Assembly: GCA_030063045.1 (NCBI GenBank)
Contig: JAQSEB010000002.1
Span: 1,364,001 to 1,428,000 of the forward strand
Direction: 5' to 3'
Source of the DNA: Pratylenchus scribneri
Taxonomy: Eukaryota; Nematoda; Chromadorea; Rhabditida; Pratylenchidae
DNA length: 64,000 nt
The position numbers and the translations under genes are program-made. The notes beneath the pieces were generated by a model. That model saw only the letters and a list, made by a program, of their open reading frames with translations. It did not search any database and was not told the origin of the DNA. Below, in pieces: positions 17,373-32,446 of this stretch; positions within the stretch are counted from its first letter, which is position 1, and each line of letters begins with the position of its first letter.

Positions 17373-19390
17373 ATGTCAGACTCATTATTGGCTAATCGAC
17401 CATTATTGCTATTTTTGACAACCCAAAACGATGAATTGGTCAAACGTAAATATTTTAAATTGAATTATTTTACTTTTAAAATTATTATAGAATTATATGA
17501 ACAAAAGCATTCGGTCATTGCCATTTACCGAATGTTGCCCCCACTGGCCCAACAATGCCTTCTTCAAATGATTTTCAGGAAAAATAGGTTTAAATTTTCA
17601 ATTTAATAAATGGTAAATTAATTTTTAGTGATTGGCGTTCATGGACGAATGCACGAAATCAATTGATTTTGTATAATTGTTTGGAATTACTTCACAAAGT
17701 TAAAATATTGGAAGGCAATTTGGAAGATGAACTGCAAATAAACGTAAAAATAAAATAAATTAACAATAAAATTAGAAATTTAAGTTGGATTTCAAGATGA
17801 ATTTTATTTCGAGCACTTTGACCAGTGTCTCTGAATTGAGTGGCTTTCGATCGCATCCATTGGATGAAAAATCACAAAAAGCAGCAAATAAAGATTTGAT
17901 GGGAAAAAGTGTTGAACGATGGGAAAGCATCCTTTGCTATTTGGCATTGCCCAGTGATTCCGCAGAGAAGGGCGTTTCCGAAACGACCCGATCACTTTTT
18001 GATTACATTGGCCTGGTCAAAGGACGTAATATTCCTTTTTTTTATAAATATTTCTAAAAATAAATTTTTAGGTGCAAAGGAACAGGAAATTTCCTCCGCC
18101 GGTTTTCAATTTCTTTTGTTGGGCCGATCCGAACAAATTTGGACATATTTAACGCATTATTTGCATTATTTGGCCTCAAAAGGAGAGGACATTTTGCCAT
18201 TATTGGAATTCTTTCTCCGCCTAATGTTGTGCATTCAACGGAATGAAAGTAAGGAGAAATTAATTAATTTAAAAATGGAAAATTTAGCTCAAATTTATCC
18301 AATTGTTTTTGAACAAAATTGGCCTGAAACAATCCATGCCTTTATGCAAACCCTCCGCGAAATTGGACTTATTTTTATACGAAAGAGGAAGGATGGGTAT
18401 TTTTTAATTTATTTTTAAAAATAATTTTAATTTATTTAAAGTTGGTTTTTATTGACCCCATTGATGACTCAAATTGCCCAGGACGCATGTGGCCAGCTGG
18501 AAAATGGAAATGAAATGGATGGGAAAGGTGCAAGCAAAAGTGGATTTTTGATTGTTGAAACGAATTATAGGTACATTTATTTATTATTAAATTAAGGAAA
18601 TATTTAAAGCGATGATTCAAAAATTAAAATACCATCCTTTAATTTATTCAAATTTATTCATTAATTTTAGAGTCTATGCCTACACAAATTCCACCCTTCA
18701 ATTGGCAATTTTGTCCACATTTGCCGACATTCTTTATCGTTTCCAGAATATTGCAATTTGTTTGTTTTTTCAATAATTTTTCCAAATAAATATTTTGTCA
18801 TTTTTAGGCCTTCTCACCAGAGATTCAGTCCGTCGAGCATTTCAAGTTTTCATTTTATTTTTAATTCACTTTTTTGGAATTTAGACAGGAATAACTGCTC
18901 GACAAATCAGCCAATATTTGCGGGCAAATGTACATCAACAAATGGAGAATATTTCCACCCAAAATTCTGAACCAATAATTCCGGTCACCGTCATTGACCA
19001 GGTTGGTTCATTCAATCCATTTTTATCCATTTATATTTGTTTGAATATACAGATATACTTGTGGGAACAAGAACGAAAAAGATTCACTTGCAACGAAGGA
19101 GTCCTCTATTCCAATTTTGATTCAGGTGAGCAATTTAAATTTGGAATTTATTAAATTTTTATTTTTTCATAGAATCCGATTTTGTGGCATTTCGTGATTT
19201 TGCCCTTCAAAACAAATATTCCCTTTGGCATTGCAACATTCAAAAGGTATGTTCATTGAAGAATGAATATTTTATTAATTGTTTTCTAATTTAGATGATT
19301 ATTGTGGACTCGGAATGGGATGAATTGATGAGGAATTGGCTGAATGAATTGAAAGGAAGAGGAAGGGCAGAAGGAAGTTCAGGACGTTAA
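17373..19390 (+). CDS. gtf-2H4: TFIIH subunit 4 (p52/Tfb2)
   Basis: Core TFIIH subunit that binds XPB and stimulates its ATPase in transcription initiation and nucleotide excision repair. The N-terminal winged-helix region has LYEQKHSVIAIYRMLPPLAQQ. The middle has RWESILCYLALPS, GFQFLLLGRSEQIWTYLTHYL and PIVFEQNWPETIHAFMQTLREIGLIF. The C-terminal part, reached through several short introns, carries GFLIVETNYRVYAYTNSTLQLA, ILSTFADILYRFQNM, TGITARQISQYLRANVHQQM and IPVTVIDQIYLWEQERKRFTC, then NEGVLYSNF, which align closely with the p52 C-terminus. About 470 residues, as expected. Last of the five tightly spaced same-strand genes, 181 bases after ntl-2. Confidence 0.92.
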
Positions 19391-20350
19391 AACATTAAAA
19401 AAGGTTAATTTATTATTTTTGATATTTGCATAAATTTTAATAAAAATCCATCATTGATTGACATCCACTTGACCAACTAAAATTAGTAAATAAGCTTAAA
19501 CTACAATACAAAATAATTTACTCCTTCCCCTCCCTCCACATTTGTGCTTTTCCTTATTAGTTTAGTAGATTGAATAGGCGAAAATGTTCAGAAAAGGGAA
19601 GAAAATGGAGGTGGCGATGGCGAGCATAAAAGAAATAATGAATGAATGGACACTGAAGAGGGAGGAGGAGGGTGGGGAATGGTCAAATTGAGGGAAAATA
19701 GGGGGGAGGGAATGCCGACTGGCGATTAATCTGGCGGCTGGTTGGTTGGTTGAGGCGAATTGGCGAGAAGGAGGAGGAAGATTGGTGGTGGATTGTGGTG
19801 GTGTGGGCAAGGTGGGAGGGGGAGGGAATTGCGCACGATGGTGCGGGAGGAATGGCTCATATTTCCCGACTTTGCTTTTCTTCCATCTCAAATCCATCGA
19901 CAAAGCAGAACAACTTTATTTTTGATGAGAAGAAAATGACCACCATCTCGGCCCAACGCCTCTCTTCCTTCCCTTGCACATTGCCTCATTCACACACCGA
20001 CCTGACCCAACCTTCCAACCAACAATTGTCATTTCACCTTTCATAGGTAGGGGTGGGTGGACATTCTCTCCCACTGGCCTTTTGCTTTGCTTTCTCGTCC
20101 AAATCCCATAAGCATTTTATTATTATTAGCCTTTCTAACCATCCATCTCCTCCCTCATCCCTCAATGTTGTGCTCTGCACGATTAGTATCCGCCATTAGT
20201 ATGCCCCCTTATTTGTTTACCAGTGTTATGGCTGTTCCACCTCCCTCTAATCCATTCAATTCCTCCTCCTCCAATTTGTTGGTGGCCTAATAGGCCATTT
20301 TTTCCGTCCAAAAAATATCACATCAATTTAAACAATTAAAATATTTCAGA
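19391..20350. other. Intergenic region with purine/pyrimidine-rich tracts
   Basis: About 960 bases with G-rich stretches near 19660-19850 and C/T-rich stretches near 19950-20200. Open frames run on both strands but they are low-complexity and have no family match. TTTCAG immediately upstream of the ATG at 20351 could be a trans-splice or cis-splice acceptor for the next gene. Confidence 0.45.
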
Positions 20351-23300
20351 ATGGACTACCATGATGACACATTAACAAATGCACATCGGAATAGGGCGGC
20401 CAGTCGAAAACTCTTTGAACATTGGAATAATGCCAATGGAAATGGACGATTGGCGGATGAATTCTCCTCCTCGGCAACCCGAATTGCACAATTGGCTGCA
20501 TCAAATCCCATTTCAACCTTGCAATCCATTCAACAGCCATTTCCTTCTTCACAATTTACGCAGGTGAATTCATTCAATCAAATAAATCAAATCCAAATGG
20601 TTCCCTCCCTCCCTACTTTTAATGGATTTATCGGAAGGGCGGAACCGTTGTATTTTATTTTTATCCAATTTGCCATTTGCCCCTTTTTCTCCATCTATTT
20701 TTTTCCATTTGATTTCAGCTACAAAACTAATTGGGATTTGTAATTGTAATTCTGATTTGCGATTGTAATTGTAATTCTGATTTGCGATTGTAATTGTAAT
20801 TCTGATTTGCGATTGTAATTGTAATTCTGATTTGCGATTGTAAATTGTAATTCTGATTTGCGATTGTAATTGTAATTCTGATTTGCGATTGTAATTGTAA
20901 TTCTGATTTGCGATTGTAATTGTAATTCTGATTTGCGATTGTAATTGTAATTCTGATTTGCGATTGTAATTGTAATTCTGATTTGCGATTGTAAATTGTA
21001 ATTCTGATTTGCGATTGTAATTGTAATTCTGATTTGCGATTGTAATTGTAATTCTGATTTGCGATTGTAAATTGTAATTCTGATTTGCGATTGTAATTCT
21101 GATTTGCGATTGTAATTGTAATTCTGATTTGCGATTGTAAATTGTAATTCTGATTTGCGATTGTAATTGTAATTCTGATTTGCGATTGTAATTGTAATTC
21201 TGATTTGCGATTGTAATTGTAATTCTGATTTGCGATTGTAAATTGTAATTCTGATTTGTAATTGTAATTCTGATTTGCGATTGTAATTGTAATTCTGATT
21301 TGCGATTGTAAATTGTAATTCTGATTTGCGATTGTAATTCTGATTTGCGATTGTAATTGTAATTCTGATTTGCGATTGTAAATTGTAATTCTGATTTGCG
21401 ATTGTAATTGTAATTCTGATTTGCGATTGTAATTGTAATTCTGATTTGCGATTGTAATTGTAATTCTGATTTGCGATTGTAAATTGTAATTCTGATTTGC
21501 GATTGTAATTCTGATTTGCGATTGTAATTGTAATTCTGATTTGCGATTGTAATTGTAATTCTGATTTGCGATTGTAATTGTAATTCTGATTTGCGATTGT
21601 AATTGTAATTCTGATTTGCGATTGTAATTGTAATTCTGATTTGCGATTGTAATTGTAATTCTGATTTGCGATTGTAATTGTAATTCTGATTTGCGATTGT
21701 AATTGTAATTCTGATTTGCGATTGTAAATTGTAATTCTGATTTGCGATTGTAATTGTAATTCTGATTTGCGATTGTAATTGTAATTCTGATTTGCGATTG
21801 TAAATTGTAATTCTGATTTGCGATTGTAATTGTAATTCTGATTTGCGATTGTAATTGTAATTCTGATTTGCGATTGTAAATTGTAATTCTGATTTGCGAT
21901 TGTAATTGTAATTCTGATTTGCGATTGTAATTGTAATTCTGATTTGCGATTATAATTGTAATTCTGATTTGCGATTGTAAATTGTAATTCTGATTTGCGA
22001 TTGTAAATTGTAATTCTGATTTGCGATTGTAATTGTAATTCTGATTTGCGATTGTAAATTGTAATTCTGATTTGCGATTGTAATTGTAATTATGATTTGC
22101 GAGTTACCTTGTTTTTGAAGTATTTTCTATTTTCTTACTTGGTTTTGGAACTGCTTTTTTTATATTTTCTTACTTGGTTTTGGAACTGCTTTTTTTGTAT
22201 TTTCTTACTTGGTTTTTGAACTGCTTTTTTTGTATTTTCTTACTTGGTTTTTGAATTCCTTTTTTTGTATTTTCTTACTTGGTTTTGGAACTGTTTTTTG
22301 TATTTTCTTACTTGGTTTTTGAACTGCTTTTTCTGTATTTTCTTACTTGGTTTTTGAACTGCTTTTTTTTGTATTTTCTTACTTGGTTTTTGAACTGCTT
22401 TTTTTTGTATAAATATGATTTGCTATGTACCTAATTCTAAATTCTCTATTGCGTTCTAATTGTATTTTTTGGCTACAGTGGTTTTTATCCCCCGCCCACT
22501 TCCTCATCAAACCGCAGATCAAAAAAATTCTTTCTTGACCAGAGAGAGTATTCGCGCAGAGGGGGCAATTCTTTCTTCTAAGAACATTTATTCTCTGGAG
22601 TGCCTAACACAACCCCAAACACAACCCCAACCCTAACCAATTCTCTTTTCTGCCTCCATTCCCCAATCCCCACATAAGGGGAAGGGAAAGGCCAAGGGCA
22701 CGACCTAACCATCCAATCGACCGAAGGCCTGTGACTGTTGGATGCTGACGGTGACGATCGAATGAATAGTCAGTCAGCAATGGAGGAGGAATAGCTAAAA
22801 GGGGCGAAAGGAATTCTTCTTTCCTCCAATCTTTCACAGTCATTTCAATTCTCCTCCCCCTGCTCCCCACATTCCAATTGGAATGCTTGTAATCATTAAT
22901 CAACATTCCATTAGGAAAAAGGGGGAAAGAAAGTGACTTATGCAAATTGGTGGATCGCGCATCTTTTCATCCTTCTTCCTAATAAATGAGATTTTCGCTG
23001 ATTCAACCAATTATTTCCGGCATCGATCCAAATATCCAAAAAATAAATTGGATGACTCATTTTCCTTCCTTCTCTTACTCACATTTTCCCCTTCCATCCA
23101 TCCATTCCCCTCCGCCCTCTCCCTTTCTGCGCAACTGGCCGCCGGACACCGATTATTCCCTCTTCCCCCTGTGGGCGTCCCCCCAAATTTGAATCCCCTT
23201 CCCCTCTTATTTGCGCATTCACATTTTATATCGATTGATTTTTTATATTCGTTCCATTTTCATAAAGCATTCTTCGCCTTCCTCTAAACCGCCACCGATG

Positions 23301-25456
23301 ACCACCACTAACATTTTCACAAACGGGGGCACTGCCGCCACTTCTTTCGAGAGCAACGGCGGCATTATTGGGCACCACCAACCTCAACAGCAACATCAAA
23401 TTCCACCGCAACAATCGAATAATATTCTTTTGCATAGAAGTCCATCCGGAGCTCAACGAAAAATCCGACAAAAGTAAGTTTGGAAGGGCATTCATTATGA
23501 ATTAATTAATTTTGCAGAGCCCAACAACAGCAAAATAACGGATTTATTGGAGTTGGAGGAGGCCAACAGCAGCAAAATATACCCCAACAACAACAGCAAA
23601 TGGCCTATCGCAATTTGATCCGCGAAAATGGCTATCGTTCAATTTTGGGAGAAGAAATGGACGGAAGGGCGGCGGGTGGTGAAATGCAAATGCCACCACC
23701 AATGGATTCAAATTCACCCACTCTTTCGGTTGGCCAACTCATCGATCGGATGAACAGGTAGATAATGGAATAGGACTGCCATTTATTTATTCATTTTTCA
23801 GACTTGACACTTTTCCAAAACCAATGCAATCCATTGATTCTTCCACTAGTTGGCTTCAGTCCACAAACGGCTGCAATTCAATTGATAAAATGCCGGCATT
23901 CTCAAGTTTGGATGGCCAACAACATTCATCCGTCTTTCCCTTTAGCAACAAGCCAACAGTCCAGGCAAGCCAAATTCCCACTAAAATATGATTCATTCCA
24001 TTTTCTCATTTTTTGGGAAAAAACAATAAATTTAAAGCATATCATTCTTTCCCAAAATTTATTCCTCCTTAAAATTCACAGGTCCATCCTCTTCCAATTC
24101 CGCCTCGACATCGTTCCATGAGCGTCATTTCCAGCTGCTCTTCCATCTCCCAAAAACCAATTCCTCCACCACTTCCACCCAAAAAACATTCATTGATGGC
24201 CTCCTCTCAATATGGGAAAAGAATTCAACAACAACAAAGCCAGCCGGAGGAGGAATCAACAAAGGTTCTACTGGGGTGGGGAGAAGAGGGCAAAATGAAT
24301 TTTGACTTTTCATTCAAAGATTTTGAGTGGTCCACATTGGCAATCAAGCGTTCTTTCTAGCAGCAGCCAATCCTCCATCTCCCATTCTCAATCATCCAGC
24401 ACTGAAACCGAATTCCCCGGCTTTTCAAAACAACAAAAACAATTGACTGAAGAAAACAACAATTCTGGCCAACAATTCATTGAAGAAAGTGTTGGAGAAG
24501 AAGAAAAGGAGAGTGGAAGAGGAAGCCAGCAAAAGCCAATTGTAGAACCACGAAAGGATTTGGGTTTGGGACGAATCAACAGCCAAAAACAACAATTGGA
24601 GTACAACAAAATTAGTGCAAAACCCACTCCATTCTATTCGCCACCGCCCTCACTGAGCAGTTCACCTTCACTGGCTTCCCTCCAAAACAGTCTTCATTTT
24701 GCAATTGAAAATCCGGAAAAACATTCCTGTGAACAACTTCAAGAGTTGGACCAACGACGATTACAGGTTGGAAATTGGTGGGGGAAGGAAATAAAATGAA
24801 CCAAAATTAATTAAAGTCCATTGAATCATTGGGCAAAAAAGCTGCCGAAAGGGAACAAGATCGTCAATTATTGTGCCGCGATTTGGAAGAAGTTGGACAG
24901 GTCAATATTTGGAATTGAATCAAATCAATGATTAATTTTAGCTCAAAGCAACACTTTTTGCTCGAATCAGCCAAAATCGGCATAATTCGGAATTGTTGAA
25001 TAGGCTAAATTTATTCCTAATTGAAGTGGAAAAGATGACCGAATTGGAAGTATTTTTGCATTGTCAACTGGCCAGATTGGGCGAAACAACCAAAATTACA
25101 AGAAAAGAAGAATTGGCAAAAGAAGGTTTGATGGAAGAAGAAAGGGCAAAATGGGAAAAACGACTTCGAGAACAGTGAGTGGATTTTATAGAAAATTTGG
25201 AATTTATTTAAAAACATTTAGAATCAATGATTTGCAAATATTTGGAGGAATGCTGGCCGCCAGAGAACGGCAATTGGATGCAGAAATGGCGGAGGAATTG
25301 GGCGACGCCGAAGCATTGCATGAATGGATATTTTGCAAAGAACAATTGGGCAAATTAAGTGCCGAAAAGAGGCAATTAGAGGAAAGACTTCGAGATGTTC
25401 GCAATTTAATTGATTCACTTGAGGCAATTTGCCTATGCCCGCCAAAATCAGAATAA
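20351..25456 (+). CDS. Q-rich protein with C-terminal Shroom ASD2-like domain
   Basis: Probable cytoskeletal regulator. Exon 1 (20351-20562, MDYHDDTLTNAHRNRAAS) ends in a GT donor and joins in phase, across a 2.7-kb intron, to 23275 (HSSPSSKPPPMTTTN). The middle is rich in Gln, Ser and Pro, with SH3-ligand-like PIPPPLPPKKH near 24153-24185. The C-terminal 230 residues are a long coiled coil: LEQLDQRRLQ, ARISQNRHNSELLNRLNLF, LIEVEKMTELEVFLHCQLARL and LAARERQLDAEMAEELGDAE, then WIFCKEQLGKLSAEKRQLEERL. This matches the spacing of Shroom ASD2 (LDKVVSLLLSLSARLARVE and the ...YRHFVKMKSALLIQQRELEDKV segment), which binds Rho kinase. No PDZ domain is seen. The domain call rests on remembered family sequence, not a profile search. 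Confidence 0.6.
20735..22102 (+). repeat. 25-bp minisatellite, about 1.37 kb
   Basis: More than 50 near-identical tandem copies of a 25-bp unit, ATTGTAATTGTAATTCTGAT followed by TTGCG. Common variants are a 26-bp unit with one extra A (GTAAATTG) and a 19-bp unit lacking one GTAATT. The array lies wholly in the first long intron of the Shroom-like gene. No copy keeps a long open frame. Confidence 0.97.
22128..22412 (+). repeat. 35-bp minisatellite, about 8 copies
   Basis: About eight tandem copies of a 34-36 bp unit, TATTTTCTTACTTGGTTTTT followed by GAACTGCTTTTTTTG. It starts within 30 bases of the end of the 25-bp array but is unrelated in sequence. It is in the same intron. The T tract length varies from copy to copy. 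Confidence 0.92.
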
Positions 25457-26044
25457 AGCAAATTATAATTTGATGAACCTTTTACATCTTTCATAAATTT
25501 GTCACAAAATTCACACACTTTTCTGTTGTATTTTTGATATGAGGAATAAATTTTTTACTTGTCAAATCTCAAATGAATGTGAACCATCCAAAAAAATGAA
25601 TTGGATAAAATTTAAGACTCACTCAAAGAAGATGTGTGGGCCCACTTGCGAATATCGATTGATTGACTAATTGACATGATGCTCCATAAATAATCAATAT
25701 ATTCCATTAAATAATTTGTTTTTGTTTTGAGGCGCCGGTTGTGTTTAATTGTTTTTTTGACCTTCACGCTTCACCCCAAAATAATTTTATCGGCGCATAT
25801 TATCATATTCACTTCTCCATTTCAAATTTTATATTATGTTCGCATTTTCAACACAAAAATAAAATTAAATTTAAACGCTGATTTACCAATTTTAACTTCA
25901 TTTTGAACCAATAAACAAAAATATGGTTTAAAAACCATTTAATATTTTTCAACATACAAAATTTGGGGATAATGCCAAATTTTTGCTTAATATTATAAAT
26001 TTTTAGTCCTAATTATAAATCAATCAATTTTTGTTGATTTTCTG
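25457..26044. other. Intergenic, AT-rich
   Basis: No coding region recognised. It holds the 3' flank of the Shroom-like gene (AATAAA near 25546) and the upstream region of the membralin gene. Confidence 0.5.
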
Positions 26045-28655
<2,611 letters not shown>

Positions 28656-28875
28656 ATATTTTATTTTATTCCCATCAATCATTTGTAAATAAATAAAAAT
28701 TATATATTTCAATTTTATCACCAATAAAAGAATAAATCTCATCAGAAAATAATTTGCGGAAATAATTCCAAATTTGAATAGAGAGAATTAATTATAATGC
28801 AATTTGATTGGGAAAGGAATGAAGAATTGGGGGTGGGGAATAGCACAAAATTTGTTGTTGAATAAGCAAAATTGT

Positions 28876-30422
28876 TCATTCATCCTTCTTCTCTCCATTT
28901 TTGCATTCTGTTGACGATTTTTGACTGTTTTCCGAGAGCCTTTCCCATGAATTTGAATTACTATCCGATTGGGCTTCTTCTCCTTCGCCCTCATTTTGTT
29001 CATCTTTCTGTGTATTTTGCTCTTCCTCCTCCTCTTCTTCTTCATCTTCGTCCATATTTTGCTGCTCTTCATCTTCTGCTGTGCTCGACCCATCTTCTTC
29101 CCCGGCAATTTCATCTTAAATTATTAAGAATTTTAAAATATATTTTTTTATATTTTTACCTTTTGACTGAATAAGTTGCCTTTTTTCTTCATCCTCCTCC
29201 TCTTCTTCGTCATTTGTTCCTTTATGACCTTTCTTCTCCTCTTTTTGATCATTTTTGGCAAAAAAGCCGCCGGGTGTATATTCCTTAATTATAAAATTAA
29301 AATGAAATATTAGAATATTACTCACATATGTGTAAAAAGGCTGAAAACTTTCGAAGAAGCCGCAATCTTCCATTAAATTTGGTAAAATCCATAAATGATG
29401 TCGACCCAAAGTGAAGAGCCAAATCAATGCATATAAAATTGTACGGGCTAAAAATAAATTAAATTATTAATTTTTAAATAATTTTTATTACCAAGTGCAA
29501 CGCCAAGCAATAATCCGAAGAGGCCAATTCCAGTGACTAAAATTAATTTATTTTAAAATAATTTTTTTAATTGACCAGAAAGATAATAAACGACAAGGCG
29601 CAACCATTCAGGCCATAATGGAAATAGGCATCCACCAATTGTTCCAAAAACAATCAAAATTCCAACGCATTTTTTCCAGAATGGAGTCGGATCGAAAACC
29701 CAAGCGTAGACGTCATTTGTGTCAATTTCGAATGTTTGAATTTCGTTAAAAACCAATTTCACCTTCTTCTTTTTCTTCTTATCCTCCTCCTTTTAAATGT
29801 TTTATTGAATTGTTTAATCAAATTTCAATAACCTGATCTCCAATTTTCTCTTCGCCAGGCTCCTCTTCCCCTCGATTTTTCTCCTTTTTGCTCGTCTTCG
29901 GTGATTTGCTCACATCTCGACTTTTTTCGGGTTTCAACTCTTGGCTTTTGTCCTTTTTCTTCAACACAATTTTCCTTGCACGGAAAAAGAGGCCTTTGTC
30001 CAATAAAATTTGCAAAAATTCCTCTGCATCCGTTTTATCGGCGAATTTTGGTGTTTTTGCCTTCTCGCCGTATTTCTTCGAATCAACCAACAAATCGACA
30101 GCCTTTTTCCCTGCAAAATCAAAAATATTACACATCTCATTAAGAAAAAAATTTACCAGAAAAATAATGAACTTCATTCCCGTCAAAAATTGTTGTATTT
30201 GTCGGACAATTGAATCGTACAAATCGCGCAATCTGAATAAAAAATATTAAATTCAAAAATTAATTTTAAAAAACCCACAGCATCTTCCTCTTTTGTTAAT
30301 TTATTTGAATTTTCACTGGAGGCTGCAGCACCCTTCTAAATTAGTTTATTTTATTAAATTTAATTTATTTAGATTAAATTTACCTTGGCCAATTTATCTT
30401 TTTTCTTCCTTTTGTCGCTCAT
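28876..30422 (-). CDS. sec-62: Translocation protein SEC62
   Basis: Subunit of the ER Sec61/Sec62/Sec63 translocon, used for post-translational import and for ER-phagy in animals. The minus-strand start at 30422 gives a Lys-rich N-terminus (MSDKRKKKDKLAK). The conserved cytosolic domain follows: EEDAIARFVRFNCPTNTTIF, HYFSGKKAVDLLVDSKKY and FADKTDAEEFLQILLDKGLF. After a charged linker, FEIDTNDVYAWVFDPTPFW leads into two membrane helices (ILIVFGTIGGCLFPLWPEWL and GIGLFGLLLGVALARTILYALI) and GRHHLWILPNLMEDCGFFES. The C-terminal tail is strongly acidic (EEEEDEEK, DEDEEEEEEEQ), as in animal Sec62 proteins. About seven exons. Divergent from ETHE1. Confidence 0.93.
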
Positions 30423-30810
30423 TTCAATTTTAGAAATTTGGAAATTTTCTGAAATTGTTTTAAAATGAAAATAAATCAAATTTTCCATCATCAAATCCTA
30501 TCGAAATAATCCCAGTTTAATATTCATAATTTTGTATTCTATTTTATAAAACAATGCGTGGCTTTTAATTTACGTGAACTAGGAATTTTAAAGCATGATG
30601 CGACTGACGTGGTTGGTTTTTCTTCACGTACAAAAAATGGAAAAAAAAAGAAAAGCTAAGCTAAAAAAATCGAATTATTTTAATTATCTAGGATTTATTG
30701 TCATCCAATATAATATGCAATTTAAATAAACATGAATTGCCCTCTTTTTCTTTCATAGTTTTTTGACAATTTTTAATCAATTTCTCATTTTTGTTATACA
30801 TTTGTCAATT
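30423..30810. promoter_or_regulatory. Bidirectional promoter region of sec-62 and ethe-1
   Basis: This 388-base AT-rich gap separates two divergent start codons, so both promoters must lie here. No TATA box or other element can be assigned by eye. Confidence 0.4.
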
Positions 30811-31911
30811 ATGAGTTTGTTATCTAATTTTCGTCAGGTAAAAATAAATAATAAAAAAAAATATAAAAATCATTATTTTCAGCTTTTTGATCAAGTTTCC
30901 AACACATTTACATACATTTTGAGTTGTTCAATAACGAGGCAAGCAATTATCATTGATCCAGTGCTAGAAAATGTTGACAGAGATGTAAAGGTTCCAAAAT
31001 ACTTACTAAATAATTCAATAAATTCATTTTTCCAGTTAATTCGTGAACTTGGCCTCAATCTAATTTATGGATTAAATACTCATGTTCATGCAGGTTATCA
31101 TTTAATTCCGCCGATAAAAATTATATTTTCAATAGATCATGTTACGGGGACAGGCCAATTGAAGAAAGCTGAATATTTTCCTCAAATGAAATCTATCATC
31201 TCAAAAAATGCGGGCGCAAAAGCAGGTAAAAATGTTTAAATTGTTCGAAATAAATTCTCCTTTTAATTAATTAATTATAGATATTTTCGTGAAACATGGC
31301 GATGTGATTAAATATGGGAATGGAATGGAATTGGAAGTCAGGGAAACTCCAGGACATACGGCAGGTTGGAATTGGATTATAAATCACAAAAATTCATCAA
31401 TTTAGGATGCCTCACTTTTGTTTGCCATCGGCATAAAATGGCATTCACCGGCGATGCACTTTTGATTCGGGGCTGTGGCCGAACTGATTTTCAACAAGGA
31501 AATGCAAGAAAATTGTACCAATCTGTGCACAGTCAAATATTCACTTTGCCGAATGATTATTTCCTTTTTCCTGCACACGGTTGGCGACAAATTGGATGAA
31601 TTTTTGGAATACTAACTTTTGCTAATCAAATAGATTATTCGGGCAGAATGGTCACAACGGTGGAGGAAGAACGGCAATTCAATCCGAGATTGACCAAAAG
31701 TGAAGATGAATTTGTGCAACTGATGAATTCACTCAAATTGCCCTACCCAAAACGAATTGGTACGAAAAAAGGGAATAATTCATCAATCATCAAATAATTC
31801 ATTTCAGACAAATCAGTGCCTGCAAATTTGGTTTGTGGAATTTCCGAATTGATGGATGACCAATTGAGAGAGAAAATATTTTGTCCCGGTTCAAGCTGTC
31901 AAGCGGCATAA
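30811..31911 (+). CDS. ethe-1: Persulfide dioxygenase ETHE1
   Basis: Mitochondrial non-haem iron dioxygenase of the metallo-beta-lactamase fold that oxidises glutathione persulfide in sulfide detoxification. After splicing, the metal-binding motif reads [18 protein letters not shown]; an intron interrupts it inside the Asp codon (between 31092 and 31135). Other family motifs are [55 protein letters not shown] and [19 protein letters not shown], then [19 protein letters not shown] and LPYPKRID. About 255 residues, like the human enzyme, but no long presequence is visible before [16 protein letters not shown]. Six or seven exons. Confidence 0.94.
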
Positions 31912-31985
31912 ATAAACACATTTTGTGATGAATTTCCATTTATTTGCTCAATTTTAATTTAAATAAAAAGATTCAAATTGTAATT

Positions 31986-32446
31986 TTATGCCATTCCAAT
32001 ATTTTGCATTGGATTTGGATATCCAAATGCTAAAATGTGAACATCGTTGAATAAGAGTAATTCATTTGCTCCTTTCCAATCGATTTTATCCAATTCCAAA
32101 TTATAAATCAATTTTTTGATTATTTCACCCTCCTTTTTTGTGGCACATTCCTTCAAATTATTTAATTAAATTTAAATGAAATTTTGGCTACCGCTTCGAT
32201 GGTCAAATTCCCATTTGAAGCATTTTCATTCCAAGGCACTTCAATTTGAAAACTTCCATCAGAAATTGTTTTATTTGCCTTGAGGTCAATCATTGTTTCA
32301 TTTACCACTTTTGTCGGTTCAAAATTTAATGTTCGAATTGAAGGCGAAGGACATGGCTCCATTTCAGAAAAAAGCCTTCCTTTCAGAATTTTGTTGGAGG
32401 CAATAAAAGTGAAAAGAAGAAGAAAAGGAATTAAAAGAATTTGCAT
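31986..32446 (-). CDS. Small secreted protein, family unknown
   Basis: The minus-strand ATG at 32446 starts a clear signal peptide (MQILLIPFLLLFTFIASNK). Two exons join in phase across a 41-base GT..AG intron (about 32151-32191), giving NGNLTIEAECATKKEG and a protein of about 138 residues. The mature part has two Cys, in CPSPSI and AECATKK, and probable N-glycosylation sites NET, NKT and NLT. It ends GYPNPMQNIGMA. The overall pattern of alternating beta-strand segments could fit an ML-type lipid-recognition fold, but I cannot support that by sequence. Convergent with ethe-1, with only 74 bases between the stops. Confidence 0.6.
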
